The translations under genes were made by a program, and so were the position numbers. 64,000 nucleotides of DNA from an uncultured Pirellulales bacterium (lineage in GTDB: Bacteria; Planctomycetota; Planctomycetia; Pirellulales; Thermoguttaceae): the NCBI GenBank assembly GCA_938015445.1, contig CALLPE010000026.1:41213-105212 (forward strand), in the 5' to 3' direction. How positions within the stretch are numbered: position 1 is the first letter of the stretch; the number at the start of each line of letters is the position of its first letter. Below, piece by piece: positions 47,360-56,296 of the stretch. The notes beneath the pieces were generated by a model. The model worked only from the letters and a program-made list of their open reading frames with translations. It was not told the origin of the DNA and ran no database searches.

Positions 47360-47570
47360 CGTTGGTAGGTCTTCTGACTTCCGAGCACTCAGGGCGTCCC
47401 GGCCTTCTCGTCATTGCGCAGGGCGAATTGTCGCTCACCTAACAATGACAATGGCCATCAGACTGGGACGCCTTTTGCTCACTCGGTCACAGCGGCGGGA
47501 CCGTCCCGGACTTTCACCGGAGTTCCCTGTTCGTCGGCGGCGCAAGCGCCGCGCCGCCGACCACCAACGC
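47360..47570 (-). ncRNA. Cobalamin (adenosylcobalamin-type) riboswitch
   Basis: On the minus strand the conserved core is plain: GGGAACTCCGGTGAAAGTCC, then GGGACGGTCCCGCCGCTGTGA, an arm with AAAGGCGTCCC pairing to GGGACGCCC, and the 3' element AGTCAGAAGACCTACC. P1 is formed by CGTTGGT (5', at 47563-47569) and ACCAACG (3', near 47361-47367). A GC-rich hairpin (GTCGGCGGCG with CGCCGCCGAC, 47532-47560) sits just inside P1. Such aptamers bind coenzyme B12 and usually repress uptake or synthesis genes. Here the next genes downstream are DUF1559 and PEP-CTERM proteins. Confidence 0.92.
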
Positions 47571-48063
47571 CCAACGTACAGGCGACAATATTACCATGCC
47601 CGAGACGCTTTGTAAAGCGCTTGAAACATGTTAACTGTAGTCAGAAAAGATGCGAAACCCAGCAAACACACAGCAGATTAGGGAAAAAGACAAGATACAT
47701 CAGTTGAGACATATACAGCCGATGACGTAATGTACACAGCGGATAGAAAATATCCCGACAGAGAACTTACATCAGAAAACAGACAGTATTTATCAAATTG
47801 ACAAGGATGCGAAAGATAAAGGAAAAAGCTAACATAGATATGAAACATAGAAGAAAAGAGCTAATATAGAACAAAAAAAGAGCTAATATGGCGCCCACAC
47901 CGCATACCCGGACCCGGGTTCGACGCAAGAACAATCGGTACTAAAACAAGGGGAAAATAGCCCCATCATTGCCGCTAGCCAGACAAGCCGGTGCTCTCCG
48001 GAGCCTGCCGGGGAGCCGAAAGTTTTCTCAGCCTGGCCGAACCGGCCGATGTCTGCGGTAGCA
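47571..48063. other. AT-rich purine-biased spacer, no gene
   Basis: 490 bp. 47640-47900 is markedly AT-rich and purine-rich on the plus strand, with AAAGAGCTAATAT repeated about 21 bp apart near 47855-47895. It probably contains the promoter driving the riboswitch transcript on the minus strand. No signal-recognition-particle RNA, tmRNA or tRNA signature was found next to tadA. Confidence 0.5.
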
Positions 48064-48522
48064 TCACTTTTTGCCCAGCGCGCGCTGTCGGCGGAAGAAT
48101 TCGCTCAGCACAGCGCCGCACTGCTGGGCCATTATCCCCGAAACGACTTCGCAGCGGTGATTCAGCCGCGGGTCGTCCAACAGCCTAAACAGACTGGCGG
48201 CTGCACCGGCCTTGGGATCAGCGGCCCCATAAACCACCGTCGGTATTCGGGCCTGCACGATTGCCCCGGCGCACATCGGGCAAGGCTCCAGGGTCACGTA
48301 CAGCGTGCAGTCTTCCAGGCGCCAGCAGCGCAGTGCGGCGGCGGCTTGGGTGATAGCCAGCATCTCGGCATGGGCCGTCGGATCGCACAACTGCTCGCGC
48401 TGGTTATAAGCGCTGCCGATCACCCGCCCGTGGTGGACTATCACCGCACCGACAGGCACTTCGTCTTCGGCCAAGGCCTGCTCGGCCTGCTTCAAGGCCA
48501 ACCGCATGAAATGTTCGTGCAT
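48064..48522 (-). CDS. tadA: tRNA-specific adenosine deaminase
   Basis: Converts A34 to inosine in tRNA-Arg(ACG). 152 residues from ATG 48522, the usual size. The zinc and catalytic motif HAE is at 51-53 and PCPMC at 80-84, with [16 protein letters not shown] upstream and the C-terminal [11 protein letters not shown]. An in-frame extension to 48579 is possible but Arg/Pro-rich. Confidence 0.95.
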   Translation of the reverse strand: MHEHFMRLALKQAEQALAEDEVPVGAVIVHHGRVIGSAYNQREQLCDPTAHAEMLAITQAAAALRCWRLEDCTLYVTLEPCPMCAGAIVQARIPTVVYGAADPKAGAAASLFRLLDDPRLNHRCEVVSGIMAQQCGAVLSEFFRRQRALGKK

Positions 48523-48582
48523 CTGTTGTTCTCGCCGTAATGGCGGGTGTGTTCGCCGTGGAAGCTTCGAGGGCGACAATAT

Positions 48583-48628
48583 TATTGCCCGCGCCTACGC
48601 TGTAATACTGTCCGCGCCTACGCTGTGG
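48583..48628. repeat. Two 23-bp tandem units
   Basis: TA(T/C)TG(C/T)CCGCGCCTACGCTGT plus two bases at 48583-48605 and 48606-48628, in the spacer upstream of tadA. Confidence 0.8.
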
Positions 48629-48714
48629 GAATCATTGTTGCCAGTACTGGTGTTTTAACAAGCGAAGATTCCAGGCCGGGCGTAGCCTCCGTGGGCATGG
48701 TCAGCCCCGTCGGC

Positions 48715-50556
48715 TCACGGTTGAGTGCCAGAAGCCGAAGAGCCAGATTTCCCGACCGTTTGCGGCTGCGACACCTCGACCGTTACCGGCTCGGCCCAAA
48801 CGTACTGCTGTGGTTTTCCCTCGACGAGCCCCACTGCGCGGAGACGGGCCGGCCCGAACCCGAGCGCTGCGGCGGGAATCTCTAGCTTGCCGCTTTCCCC
48901 TGATATCTTCCCCAACAACCGGCAGTCTTGCATGATGGCGATTTCGGTGGAGCCGGGCGAGTTGGCCGCGATGGTCAGCGTGGCATCGCTAGCTGCTTTC
49001 GGCGCGGGCGAGACCGACAGCTCTATGCTCCGGCCATGGTTGGCCGTAAAGATCGGCAACACCGCTCGGCCCCGAGTGCCTATCGTACCAGCCTCTACCG
49101 CCACGAGGCGCAGTTCGTGGTATCCGTCGGGCAATTGGGCTGTATCGAGCACAATCGGTTCGTTGGGCTTGCAAACGGCATATCGCAATTCATCGACGAA
49201 CAGCTCGAAGCGATCCACCGCCGACTCCCTAGGAAACTTGGCGGAAGCCGTCAAGGTGATGATTCCCTTTACCGTAGCGCGGCGCTGAACGCCCGTTACC
49301 GTAACCAGCGGAATGTTAGCCCACGGGCGGCAGAGCGGATCGCCCACTATCAGCAACTGGTACGGACCGGCCACCGACTGGTAAAAGGCTTCGGCCAGAG
49401 TGCAGCCGCGCGCGTAATGCACGTGGATGCTAGGCGAGGGAAATTTGTCTTTGATGGCGAACGGCTCAGTAACTGTGCCGCTGCTGCCGGCGGCGCCGTA
49501 GCGGAGCCACTCGCTCAGCGGCGTCTGTCCCGCTCCGGAGCGCAGATCTCCGCCAAAGCTGGTGAAGTGCTCGCATATCGCCCCAGGAAGAATCGTGCTG
49601 CCGGAAGTTTGCCATTGGAAGCTTTCCGCGCCGACCATAGCACCTTGTACATCGCTTTTTTTCGTTGGTAGTATGCCGCGGATCAGCTCAGCCTCCACAC
49701 CCAGCGATTTCAGTTGGCGGATAGCCGTAGGAAAGCCGGCGTCGCGGGCGCGCGAGCGGATGTTGTCGTTTTCGCAATAATAGATAGTGCCGCGCGGAAA
49801 AGTCCCGTCGGCCGCCGTGCTGCGCTGCAAGTACTCCAGGACTTCTGAAAGCGCATTGCCCCGGCCTGCTGTCACCCCGAGCATCACCGAAAGCAGATAA
49901 CGTCGGCCGAAGACGCCGGGCGGAAGCACCTCGCCTCTAGGACCGAAATCGATGCTGCCGCTGAATCCCAGCGACTGGTCGCCCTCGCGCGCATAACAGT
50001 TTGCGCGCAGATCGACGTACGCCGGATTGCCCACCGCCGCCGGCTGCCACAAGTACGTCAAACCGGTGATAGAAGCGACTTTGGTGAACGGTTTGGGCCA
50101 CTCGGACTTGGGGTCCAACTTCAGCGACCAGGCAGGCTGCTCGAAGTTGGCGCCAGCGTCGTAGAAGTTTTTCACATCGCCGGCAATGTCGATCTGGGTG
50201 GGAAAATCGCTGGAGTACACCACGTAGTCGATCTGCGGTCCCAGCCGACGCTGCTCGATGGCCCGCAATATCGGCAGCAGAATTTCCTTACGGAACGTGG
50301 CCACATCGGTAGCCTCGAGCTTCGGGTCCCAGGCCAGGGTGAGCACGTTTCCCGGCGGAATCTGCCGAAGCTGCTGATAGTGATTGGCAATGGTCAGCGA
50401 GTCGGCGCTGCGCCGGTTGACCACCAGCAGTACGTTTTCCGGTCCGCCACCGGCGTAAAGCCGTGCATCGGTAGCGGGCAGCAACAGCCAACAGCACACC
50501 AGCGCGCGTAGCAATCTCGGCGTAGCATCAACAAACCAATGCATCGGTCGGTCCAT
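48715..50556 (-). CDS. TIGR03790 family exported protein
   Basis: 613 residues. An N-terminal signal (LLRALVCCWLLLPATDA) is followed by NVLLVVNRRSADSLTIANHY, IPPGNVLTLAW, and YVVYSSDFPTQIDI, the pattern of the TIGR03790 family of uncharacterised planctomycete and delta-proteobacterial proteins. Further conserved parts are GTIYYCENDNIRSRARD, FGGDLRSGAGQTPLSEWLRYGAAGSSGTVTEP and AGPYQLLIVGDPLCRPW. The last 200 residues look like immunoglobulin-type beta-sandwiches. The Cys/Asp/Gly pattern suggests a caspase/gingipain-like fold, but this is inference. The downstream end of the esterase gene is 19 bp away, so the two genes are probably co-transcribed. Confidence 0.82.
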   Translation of the reverse strand: MDRPMHWFVDATPRLLRALVCCWLLLPATDARLYAGGGPENVLLVVNRRSADSLTIANHYQQLRQIPPGNVLTLAWDPKLEATDVATFRKEILLPILRAIEQRRLGPQIDYVVYSSDFPTQIDIAGDVKNFYDAGANFEQPAWSLKLDPKSEWPKPFTKVASITGLTYLWQPAAVGNPAYVDLRANCYAREGDQSLGFSGSIDFGPRGEVLPPGVFGRRYLLSVMLGVTAGRGNALSEVLEYLQRSTAADGTFPRGTIYYCENDNIRSRARDAGFPTAIRQLKSLGVEAELIRGILPTKKSDVQGAMVGAESFQWQTSGSTILPGAICEHFTSFGGDLRSGAGQTPLSEWLRYGAAGSSGTVTEPFAIKDKFPSPSIHVHYARGCTLAEAFYQSVAGPYQLLIVGDPLCRPWANIPLVTVTGVQRRATVKGIITLTASAKFPRESAVDRFELFVDELRYAVCKPNEPIVLDTAQLPDGYHELRLVAVEAGTIGTRGRAVLPIFTANHGRSIELSVSPAPKAASDATLTIAANSPGSTEIAIMQDCRLLGKISGESGKLEIPAAALGFGPARLRAVGLVEGKPQQYVWAEPVTVEVSQPQTVGKSGSSASGTQP

Positions 50557-50575
50557 GTGTTGCTATCCGGTGGCT

Positions 50576-51538
50576 TCAAGACTTGGGTTTTGCCGCAGGG
50601 GCCAAGGCGTTAATCGGCTCCTCGGAAACTTCTGTTTTCTGTCCCCGCAGGTGTTTTTCAAAGAAGTTCAGCACGCGCCGTTGCACTTCTGGCCCGCCGA
50701 TACCGTGCCCGCCACCTTCGATTCTGACCAGCGTGGCATCGACACCAGCTTTTTTCAGTGCTTGGTAGAAGACCTCGGCTTGCGAGAAGGGCACCACGTT
50801 ATCGGCCGTGCCGTGGACGATCAGTATCGGCGCATCGTCTTTAGAGACATGGGTAACTGGGGAAGCCTGTTTGGCAGCATCGGCCTTTTGGTCGATCGGC
50901 CCACCCAGCAGCGCCGAAACCGCCGCCACGGCATCCCCTTTGAGCAGCTTTCCGATGGCCATAAAGTCGGTCGGCCCGCAAAAGTTCACCACGCAAGCCA
51001 CACGGCTGGACTGCTCGGGCCAGCCGCAATCGCCTTCCAGATCCTTGACGTCGGCGGTGGTTCCCAGCAGGCTCACCAGATGTCCGCCGGCAGAAATACC
51101 CCACACGCCGATTTTCTCCGGGTCGATGTTGTACTTTTTAGCGTTGGCTTTGAGAAAACGGATGGCCGCCTTGCAGTCGTGGATTTGCGCCGGCCAGGTC
51201 GCTTCGCCCGATAGTCGATAACCCACCGATACGCAAAAGTAGTTTCCTGTGGCAGCAAAGCGGGTGAGCAGCCCCACGCCCTGCGACTTATTCCCTGCAC
51301 GCCAGGCGCCTCCGTGAATGAACACGATCACCGGGCGGGGCGTATCGCTGGGTTGCTTTGGCTGAACGATGTCGAGCGTCAGCACACGCTCTCCGGCCTT
51401 GCCGTACTCCACGTCGCGCTGCACCACTACGCTGTCCGGCACCGACACATCGGCGGCGCAACCCCACGCTGCCAAAGCCGTCCACGTCGCCACTGCACAA
51501 GTCGCTCCTGCGTATAAAGCCGAAAAAGCCCTATTCAT
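50576..51538 (-). CDS. Secreted alpha/beta-hydrolase (BD-FAE / esterase-lipase type)
   Basis: 320 residues with a signal peptide to about residue 28. The oxyanion-hole motif HGGAW is at 75-79 and the nucleophile is Ser149 in GISAG. The acid is in HGTADNVVP near 250, and the base His is in GGGHGIGG near 285. DIVQPKQPSDTPRPVIVFIH is typical of the carboxylesterase family often called BD-FAE or xylan/feruloyl esterase-like. It probably removes acyl groups from polysaccharides outside the cytoplasm. It is first in a likely two-gene unit with the TIGR03790 gene. Confidence 0.88.
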   Translation of the reverse strand: MNRAFSALYAGATCAVATWTALAAWGCAADVSVPDSVVVQRDVEYGKAGERVLTLDIVQPKQPSDTPRPVIVFIHGGAWRAGNKSQGVGLLTRFAATGNYFCVSVGYRLSGEATWPAQIHDCKAAIRFLKANAKKYNIDPEKIGVWGISAGGHLVSLLGTTADVKDLEGDCGWPEQSSRVACVVNFCGPTDFMAIGKLLKGDAVAAVSALLGGPIDQKADAAKQASPVTHVSKDDAPILIVHGTADNVVPFSQAEVFYQALKKAGVDATLVRIEGGGHGIGGPEVQRRVLNFFEKHLRGQKTEVSEEPINALAPAAKPKS

Positions 51539-52295
51539 CGCGTCCTCCCGTTAATGTTGATGGTGAAGCTGTTGATTTCCCGAAGCGCCATCCTGGCACG
51601 CTACAACCGCCTGCTGGGAACTGGTTTGCTAAAGACGATGCCACTGGCCGACTATTACCCGGCCGCCAATTACCTGGATGACTATTACCTGGCCGACTAT
51701 TACACGGATCTGTTTCACCCGCGACCATCCGTCGCTGTCTAGCACGGCTACTTTTCATCCTACTGGCCGAGGGCACAAGTCGACCGCTCGTTTGGCAACT
51801 GAAATTGTACACACGCGGCTGTGTGCGCGAAACCAGCCAATCAAAGGTAAATCTCAAGGCGCGGTTGGCCCAGTCGCTCAGTGAGGATACGGCTGGCCAC
51901 CGACGATAGAGCTGGCCACGAGGCTTTGGTATCGCAGGCTTGTATCTGCGCGGTCTGCGCCATAGCATGATAGCGACTTTCCGCGCCGGGGATGTACCCT
52001 AACCAGCGACGAGCTTACCTACCGCCCGACAGTACGGTTTGCGTAGATTTACCTGCCGTTTTCTGACGGGCACGGTGTAAGGCCATGCGTACGGGCAGAT
52101 GGCAGGCGTAAGCGTGATGTCGCCGGCGGAGCGACGAACTCGGAGCCGCAAGCGCCATCTCTCTCCGAAACCAGGTGCCGGGACATCTCGAACGTAACAG
52201 AGCCTGTACATCGAAACATAGCCCGACAGGGAAACGTTTTTCGGCAGGTGAATGTCAACGTTTTCTGATAAGCGCCATTGTCAAGGAGCCGTGTC
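51539..52295. other. Gene-free divergent spacer
   Basis: 757 bp between the divergent esterase and PHP genes. 51646-51720 is a 15-bp tandem array. The remaining sequence shows no supportable gene or RNA. Confidence 0.55.
51646..51720. repeat. Five tandem 15-bp units
   Basis: Units start at 51646, 51661, 51676, 51691 and 51706, of the form GGCCGACTATTACCC. Fainter copies may continue on the 5' side. Because 15 is a multiple of three, the array stays open in several frames. Confidence 0.85.
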
Positions 52296-53426
52296 ATGTT
52301 TTCAGCGGTAAGAAAATGGGTCATCGCTGTGGTTTTGCTGGCCACGGCAGTAGCTTTGCAAGCGGCGGAGCTTCAGCACGAGATTCGCGTCTCGTATAGT
52401 CCCGACGCGCGGCAGGAAATCCGCTTTCCCGACCTGCCCGGCTATCGTACTTTAGTTTGCGACTTACACACGCATACTGCGTTTTCCGACGGCAGCGTTT
52501 GGCCGCCGGTGCGAATCAAAGAGGCCTGGCGGCAAGGCTTGCACGTGCTGGCGATCAGCGACCACATCGAGTATCGGCCGCACAAGGAAGATTTGCCGCG
52601 TGGTTATGACCGTGCGGTAGCCTTGGCCGCCGGCGAGGCGGCTACGCGGGACATCCTGTTGGTCCGCGGAGCAGAAATCACCCGCGACACGCCGCCGGGA
52701 CACTTCAACGCCGTCTTCGTCAAAGACCTGCCCGCCCTGGAGCACGACGACCTGCTGGAAGTCTTTCGCCGCGCCAATGACCAGGATGCCTTCGTGTTTT
52801 GGAACCATCCGGGCTGGCAAGGGGCGGAACGGGGAAAGTGGCAAGACTTTCACGCCACGGTTTACCAGAACAAGTGGCTCCACGGCATCGAAATCTGCAA
52901 TAACGAATGCTATTACCAGCAGGCGCACCAGTGGGCGCTGGAAAAGAACCTGACGCTGATCGGCACAAGCGACATTCACGAGCCTGACCTGCGGCGCAAA
53001 AACACCGCCGCAGACCACCGCACGGTAACGCTTGTGCTGGCGAAGGAGAAAACGGAAGACGCACTGAAAGAAGCCCTGCGCGCCGGCCGCACTATCGTCT
53101 GGTGGCGGGGACGATTGATCGGGCGCGAGGAGTGGTTGCGGCCGTTTTTCGACGCCTGCGTAGAGGTGCACCCTCCTCACCACCGGATCAAGAATGCCGT
53201 GTTCCTGCATATCCGCAACCGGTGCGAAGCCGACATCCGCCTGGAGCGGGTCGGCACTGTAGGCCCCAAGGAAATCATCCTGCCCGCCGCGACGGTGACC
53301 TTGCTGAGAATCGCGGCGGCCGACCCCAAAAAACCCATCAAACTCCAGTACGCGGCCACTAACTTCCTGGTCGCGCCGGAAAAGCCATTGATGGTGGATA
53401 TCGAGATTCCCGGTGCAGAGCAATAA
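52296..53426 (+). CDS. Secreted PHP-domain phosphoesterase (Sb-PDE-like)
   Basis: 376 residues from ATG 52296, with AAGGAG seven bases upstream. A signal peptide ends near ALQAAE. The PHP domain carries its metal ligands in order: DLHTHTAFSDG, ISDHIEY, GAEITRDTPPGHFNAVF, FWNHPGW, GIEICNN and GTSDIHEP. The C-terminal beta-domain (KNAVFLHIRNRCEADIRLERV) matches the Sb-PDE family of phosphodiesterases that split organophosphate diesters. The natural substrate is unknown. An exported phosphoesterase is compatible with phosphate scavenging, and the pst operon lies 3 kb away, but no shared operator was found. Confidence 0.87.
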   Translation: MFSAVRKWVIAVVLLATAVALQAAELQHEIRVSYSPDARQEIRFPDLPGYRTLVCDLHTHTAFSDGSVWPPVRIKEAWRQGLHVLAISDHIEYRPHKEDLPRGYDRAVALAAGEAATRDILLVRGAEITRDTPPGHFNAVFVKDLPALEHDDLLEVFRRANDQDAFVFWNHPGWQGAERGKWQDFHATVYQNKWLHGIEICNNECYYQQAHQWALEKNLTLIGTSDIHEPDLRRKNTAADHRTVTLVLAKEKTEDALKEALRAGRTIVWWRGRLIGREEWLRPFFDACVEVHPPHHRIKNAVFLHIRNRCEADIRLERVGTVGPKEIILPAATVTLLRIAAADPKKPIKLQYAATNFLVAPEKPLMVDIEIPGAEQ

Positions 53427-53477
53427 CTGGCACTCAGTGGCGGCTGTCCGCTAGGTACGCTGAGGTAAAATAGTGAC

Positions 53478-53540
53478 GCTGCGCGCCTCTTCAGAGACCT
53501 TGCGCGCCGCTTCGGAGAGCTTGCACGCCGCTTGAGAATC
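53478..53540. repeat. Three tandem 21-bp units
   Basis: Units at 53478, 53499 and 53520, with shared heads (C/T)TGC(G/A)CGCC(T/G)CTT and GAGA tails, in the spacer between the PHP and transglutaminase-like genes. Confidence 0.8.
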
Positions 53541-53591
53541 GCTCTGTGCGGCGCCGCCACTACCGACCGCACGACGGCACGGAGAACCAGT

Positions 53592-56255
53592 ATGTCTTCG
53601 GTTTACACCACACGATGTACCGTTGCCAGAAAGTTTGTTGCGGCGATGTTTGTGCTGCTGGGAGCTTGTGCCATCGGCCAGGGCTTAGCGGCCGCTGAAG
53701 GCTCCGGTCAGCCAGGCGCTGCCAGTACGCCACTCCCGCCAGCCGCGGCCCAAAGGCCTCCCGTCGGCGCCGTGTACCACATCACCCTGGTGACCGACAA
53801 CACGCCTGACCTGACCGACATCGACAGCTATTTGCGGTCCATCACTTCCCAGTACGATACGCCGCAACAAAAGGCCATAGCCATTTGGCGTTGGTCGCAG
53901 CGGTTGCGCAAACAGACCACCAACCCGATCGAGGACGGCCATTTCGTGCTCGATCCCATCGAGCTGTTCAACAGCTACGGATACTGCAATTGCGGGATAA
54001 TTTCGGGGGTGAACAACGCTCTGTGGCTGCGGATGGGTTGGCAAGCCCGGTACATCCAGCTTGGCGATCATACGGTGTCCGAGTGTTCGTGGGACGGAGG
54101 CCGCTGGTGGCACATGTTCGACGCCTCGATGAGCATCTACTGTTTCAACGACCGGGGCGAGGTGGCATCGGTAGAAGAAATCGAGAAGAATCCCCGGTTC
54201 TATCTGGAGAACTTCGCTCCCGAGTGCGGCACCAACCCCGTCAGCGGCCCGGACGACCATCGCGGTTGGCGTTGCGCAGCCGATCGTCCGGTGGAGAACC
54301 GGCGGACACTGGCGAACGGATACGATTCCTTCAAGCCGCCCAACTCCATCGACCGCTACTGTCTGTATGCCGAATGGGGACGCCGCTACGTGCTGAACCT
54401 GCGGGCTGATGAGTCGTACACACGCTACTGGCGTCCGTTGCCTGGGGGCGGCGCAGGCACATTTCGCCCCGTGCGCGGCAATGAGGACGTGGACCAGCGG
54501 ATAGGCAATATCCGCGGCAACGGAGTGTGGGTGTACCGACCCAACCTGACCGATCCCAGGACTCGGCAGTTGGTGTACTCGACCTCCGGCACCGACTGGA
54601 CCCACCAGGGCGTAAAAGGTCCCGGCCAGGTGATCTTCAAAGTTGCAGCGGCCAACGTGGTCACCTCAGCGGTGATACGGGCCAAAGGGCGGGGAATTAC
54701 GCTTTCGGTGTCGCGCGATGTGGGCATCAACTGGCAGCCGGTGGAACTGAAATCGGGCCAGGCACAGTGCATCGACCAGGTGGCAGGAACGACCGAGTAT
54801 CTGGTGAAGGTGGAACTGGCCGACGCCGATGCGCTGCTGTCGGCGTTGACGCTCGAAACCATCACCCAGCTCAACCGCCACGCTATCCCCAGCTTGCGCC
54901 GTGGGCCGAACCGTGTGCAGTTGCGATTAGGCCCACAGGTGGAAACCGTCCAGTTCCGGCCTTCCGTAGTCGGGGGCAACCACCGGCGCACCGTATTTGC
55001 CGAGCAGTTGGTGGACGTGGAAAAAGAGCCAGGCCGGTACAAACCCACTTTGCGTCCGGCCGAAAACGGCAAACCCTGCTACGTCACCTGGAAAATCGAA
55101 ACGCCTACGCCAATCATCGACCTGTTGTACGGCGGAAGCGTGTGTGTCCGCGGGCAGTCGGACCGAGTGGCGCTGCTGCACTCGTGGGACGATCGGCGAT
55201 ACGTCAAGGACTACGAAAAAACCGATCCCGCGCCTCCGTGGGACTTGATGGTGCACAGCGCCGTTACAAATGTTCCTCCGAACACCGCCACTGCTTACTT
55301 GCGATACGAGTTCCAGACGGCTCGGGCTGCGCGCAGCTACGGCGGCCCGGGAATTCAGATGGCCACCATGACCGTCCACCACCAGCCCCGAGCGGCATGT
55401 TTCGTCCCCATCGAGGTAACCTTTTGCTGGATCGAACATCGCCCCGACGGGGACGTAGAGAGGCGACATACCGAGCTAGTCCCTTCGTCAGCTCACGAGT
55501 ACACGATCAACGTGGGCGGATACCGCGACCCGACCATGAAGTGGTTGCGCATCAACCTCAAAGGAAGCAACCCGGAGGGGCCGGAGGTAAAGTACGGATA
55601 CTCCGACGGGCAGGACGTTGGCCCAGGCGCGAAGCCGCCGTGGGAGCTGTACCGTTGGGGAAAGAATCTGGCCCTGGGGTGCAAGTACATCCTCCAAGCC
55701 CAGCAAGACCGTCGCAATCCCGACGCCGGCGGCGACCTGACCGACGGCATTATCGCCCCGCCAGATACCTACGTGTCGGAAAAGTGGATGCCCACCTACG
55801 TGATGTTCGCCAAAGAATCGCCGGCAGTGGCTACAATTGATTTGGGAGCTGTGCGGCGGGTACAGGCGGTGCGCGTCCATGCCGGACAAGACGCCGGTTT
55901 TCGGCTGACCTTTCCGGAAAGCATCGTGGTAGAACTTTCCTCCGACGGAAGCCGATTTTCCCGCGCCGACGCGGCCCAGTTCGATCAAGTTTTCCATCCG
56001 CCTGCCGACTATGTTCCCTGGGAACTAGACCAATCGGCCTTTTTCGACGAATTGCCTGCCGGCGGTCGTCTGGCATATGCCTATCGGGTGATACTCGACC
56101 GGCCGGCAGAGGCCCGATATGTGCGGATATCGTGTCGGCCGCGGAGCGGTTGGGGAATGGTGCTATCGGAAGTGCAGGTGTTCGACGCGGTGCAGATCGA
56201 CCGCAATCCACCGCCGCCGGTGATGCTGCCTGCGATAGACGGGCCGACCAGATAA
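53592..56255 (+). CDS. Secreted transglutaminase-like protein with discoidin (F5/8-type) C-terminus
   Basis: 887 residues from ATG 53592, with GGAG seven bases upstream. After a signal peptide (cleavage near LAAAEG) residues 60-200 resemble a transglutaminase/protease-like core: IAIWRWSQRLRKQT, then GYCNCGIISGVNNALWL with a candidate catalytic Cys near 133, and CSWDGGRWWHMFDASM with His and Asp near 174-178. The middle 400 residues look like beta-sandwich domains. The last 170 residues have discoidin features: LALGCKY, LTDGI, ATIDLGAVRRVQAVRV, ELSSDGSRFS, and ARYVRISCRPRSGWGMVLSEVQVF. The family is unnamed to me. A cell-wall or glycan-bound peptidase-like role is possible. Confidence 0.75.
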   Translation: MSSVYTTRCTVARKFVAAMFVLLGACAIGQGLAAAEGSGQPGAASTPLPPAAAQRPPVGAVYHITLVTDNTPDLTDIDSYLRSITSQYDTPQQKAIAIWRWSQRLRKQTTNPIEDGHFVLDPIELFNSYGYCNCGIISGVNNALWLRMGWQARYIQLGDHTVSECSWDGGRWWHMFDASMSIYCFNDRGEVASVEEIEKNPRFYLENFAPECGTNPVSGPDDHRGWRCAADRPVENRRTLANGYDSFKPPNSIDRYCLYAEWGRRYVLNLRADESYTRYWRPLPGGGAGTFRPVRGNEDVDQRIGNIRGNGVWVYRPNLTDPRTRQLVYSTSGTDWTHQGVKGPGQVIFKVAAANVVTSAVIRAKGRGITLSVSRDVGINWQPVELKSGQAQCIDQVAGTTEYLVKVELADADALLSALTLETITQLNRHAIPSLRRGPNRVQLRLGPQVETVQFRPSVVGGNHRRTVFAEQLVDVEKEPGRYKPTLRPAENGKPCYVTWKIETPTPIIDLLYGGSVCVRGQSDRVALLHSWDDRRYVKDYEKTDPAPPWDLMVHSAVTNVPPNTATAYLRYEFQTARAARSYGGPGIQMATMTVHHQPRAACFVPIEVTFCWIEHRPDGDVERRHTELVPSSAHEYTINVGGYRDPTMKWLRINLKGSNPEGPEVKYGYSDGQDVGPGAKPPWELYRWGKNLALGCKYILQAQQDRRNPDAGGDLTDGIIAPPDTYVSEKWMPTYVMFAKESPAVATIDLGAVRRVQAVRVHAGQDAGFRLTFPESIVVELSSDGSRFSRADAAQFDQVFHPPADYVPWELDQSAFFDELPAGGRLAYAYRVILDRPAEARYVRISCRPRSGWGMVLSEVQVFDAVQIDRNPPPPVMLPAIDGPTR

Positions 56256-56296
56256 GCGGCACGCTGGCAGCGCTAATAAGTTGCGCAGCGGGCCGG

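Noticed and set aside
47915..47950. tRNA-like GGGTTCGACGC
   Set aside because: No acceptor, D or anticodon arm can be built around it; the match is limited to the T-loop.
47930..48063. Signal recognition particle RNA next to tadA
   Set aside because: The conserved GGAAGGxAGCAGC-type core is missing on both strands.
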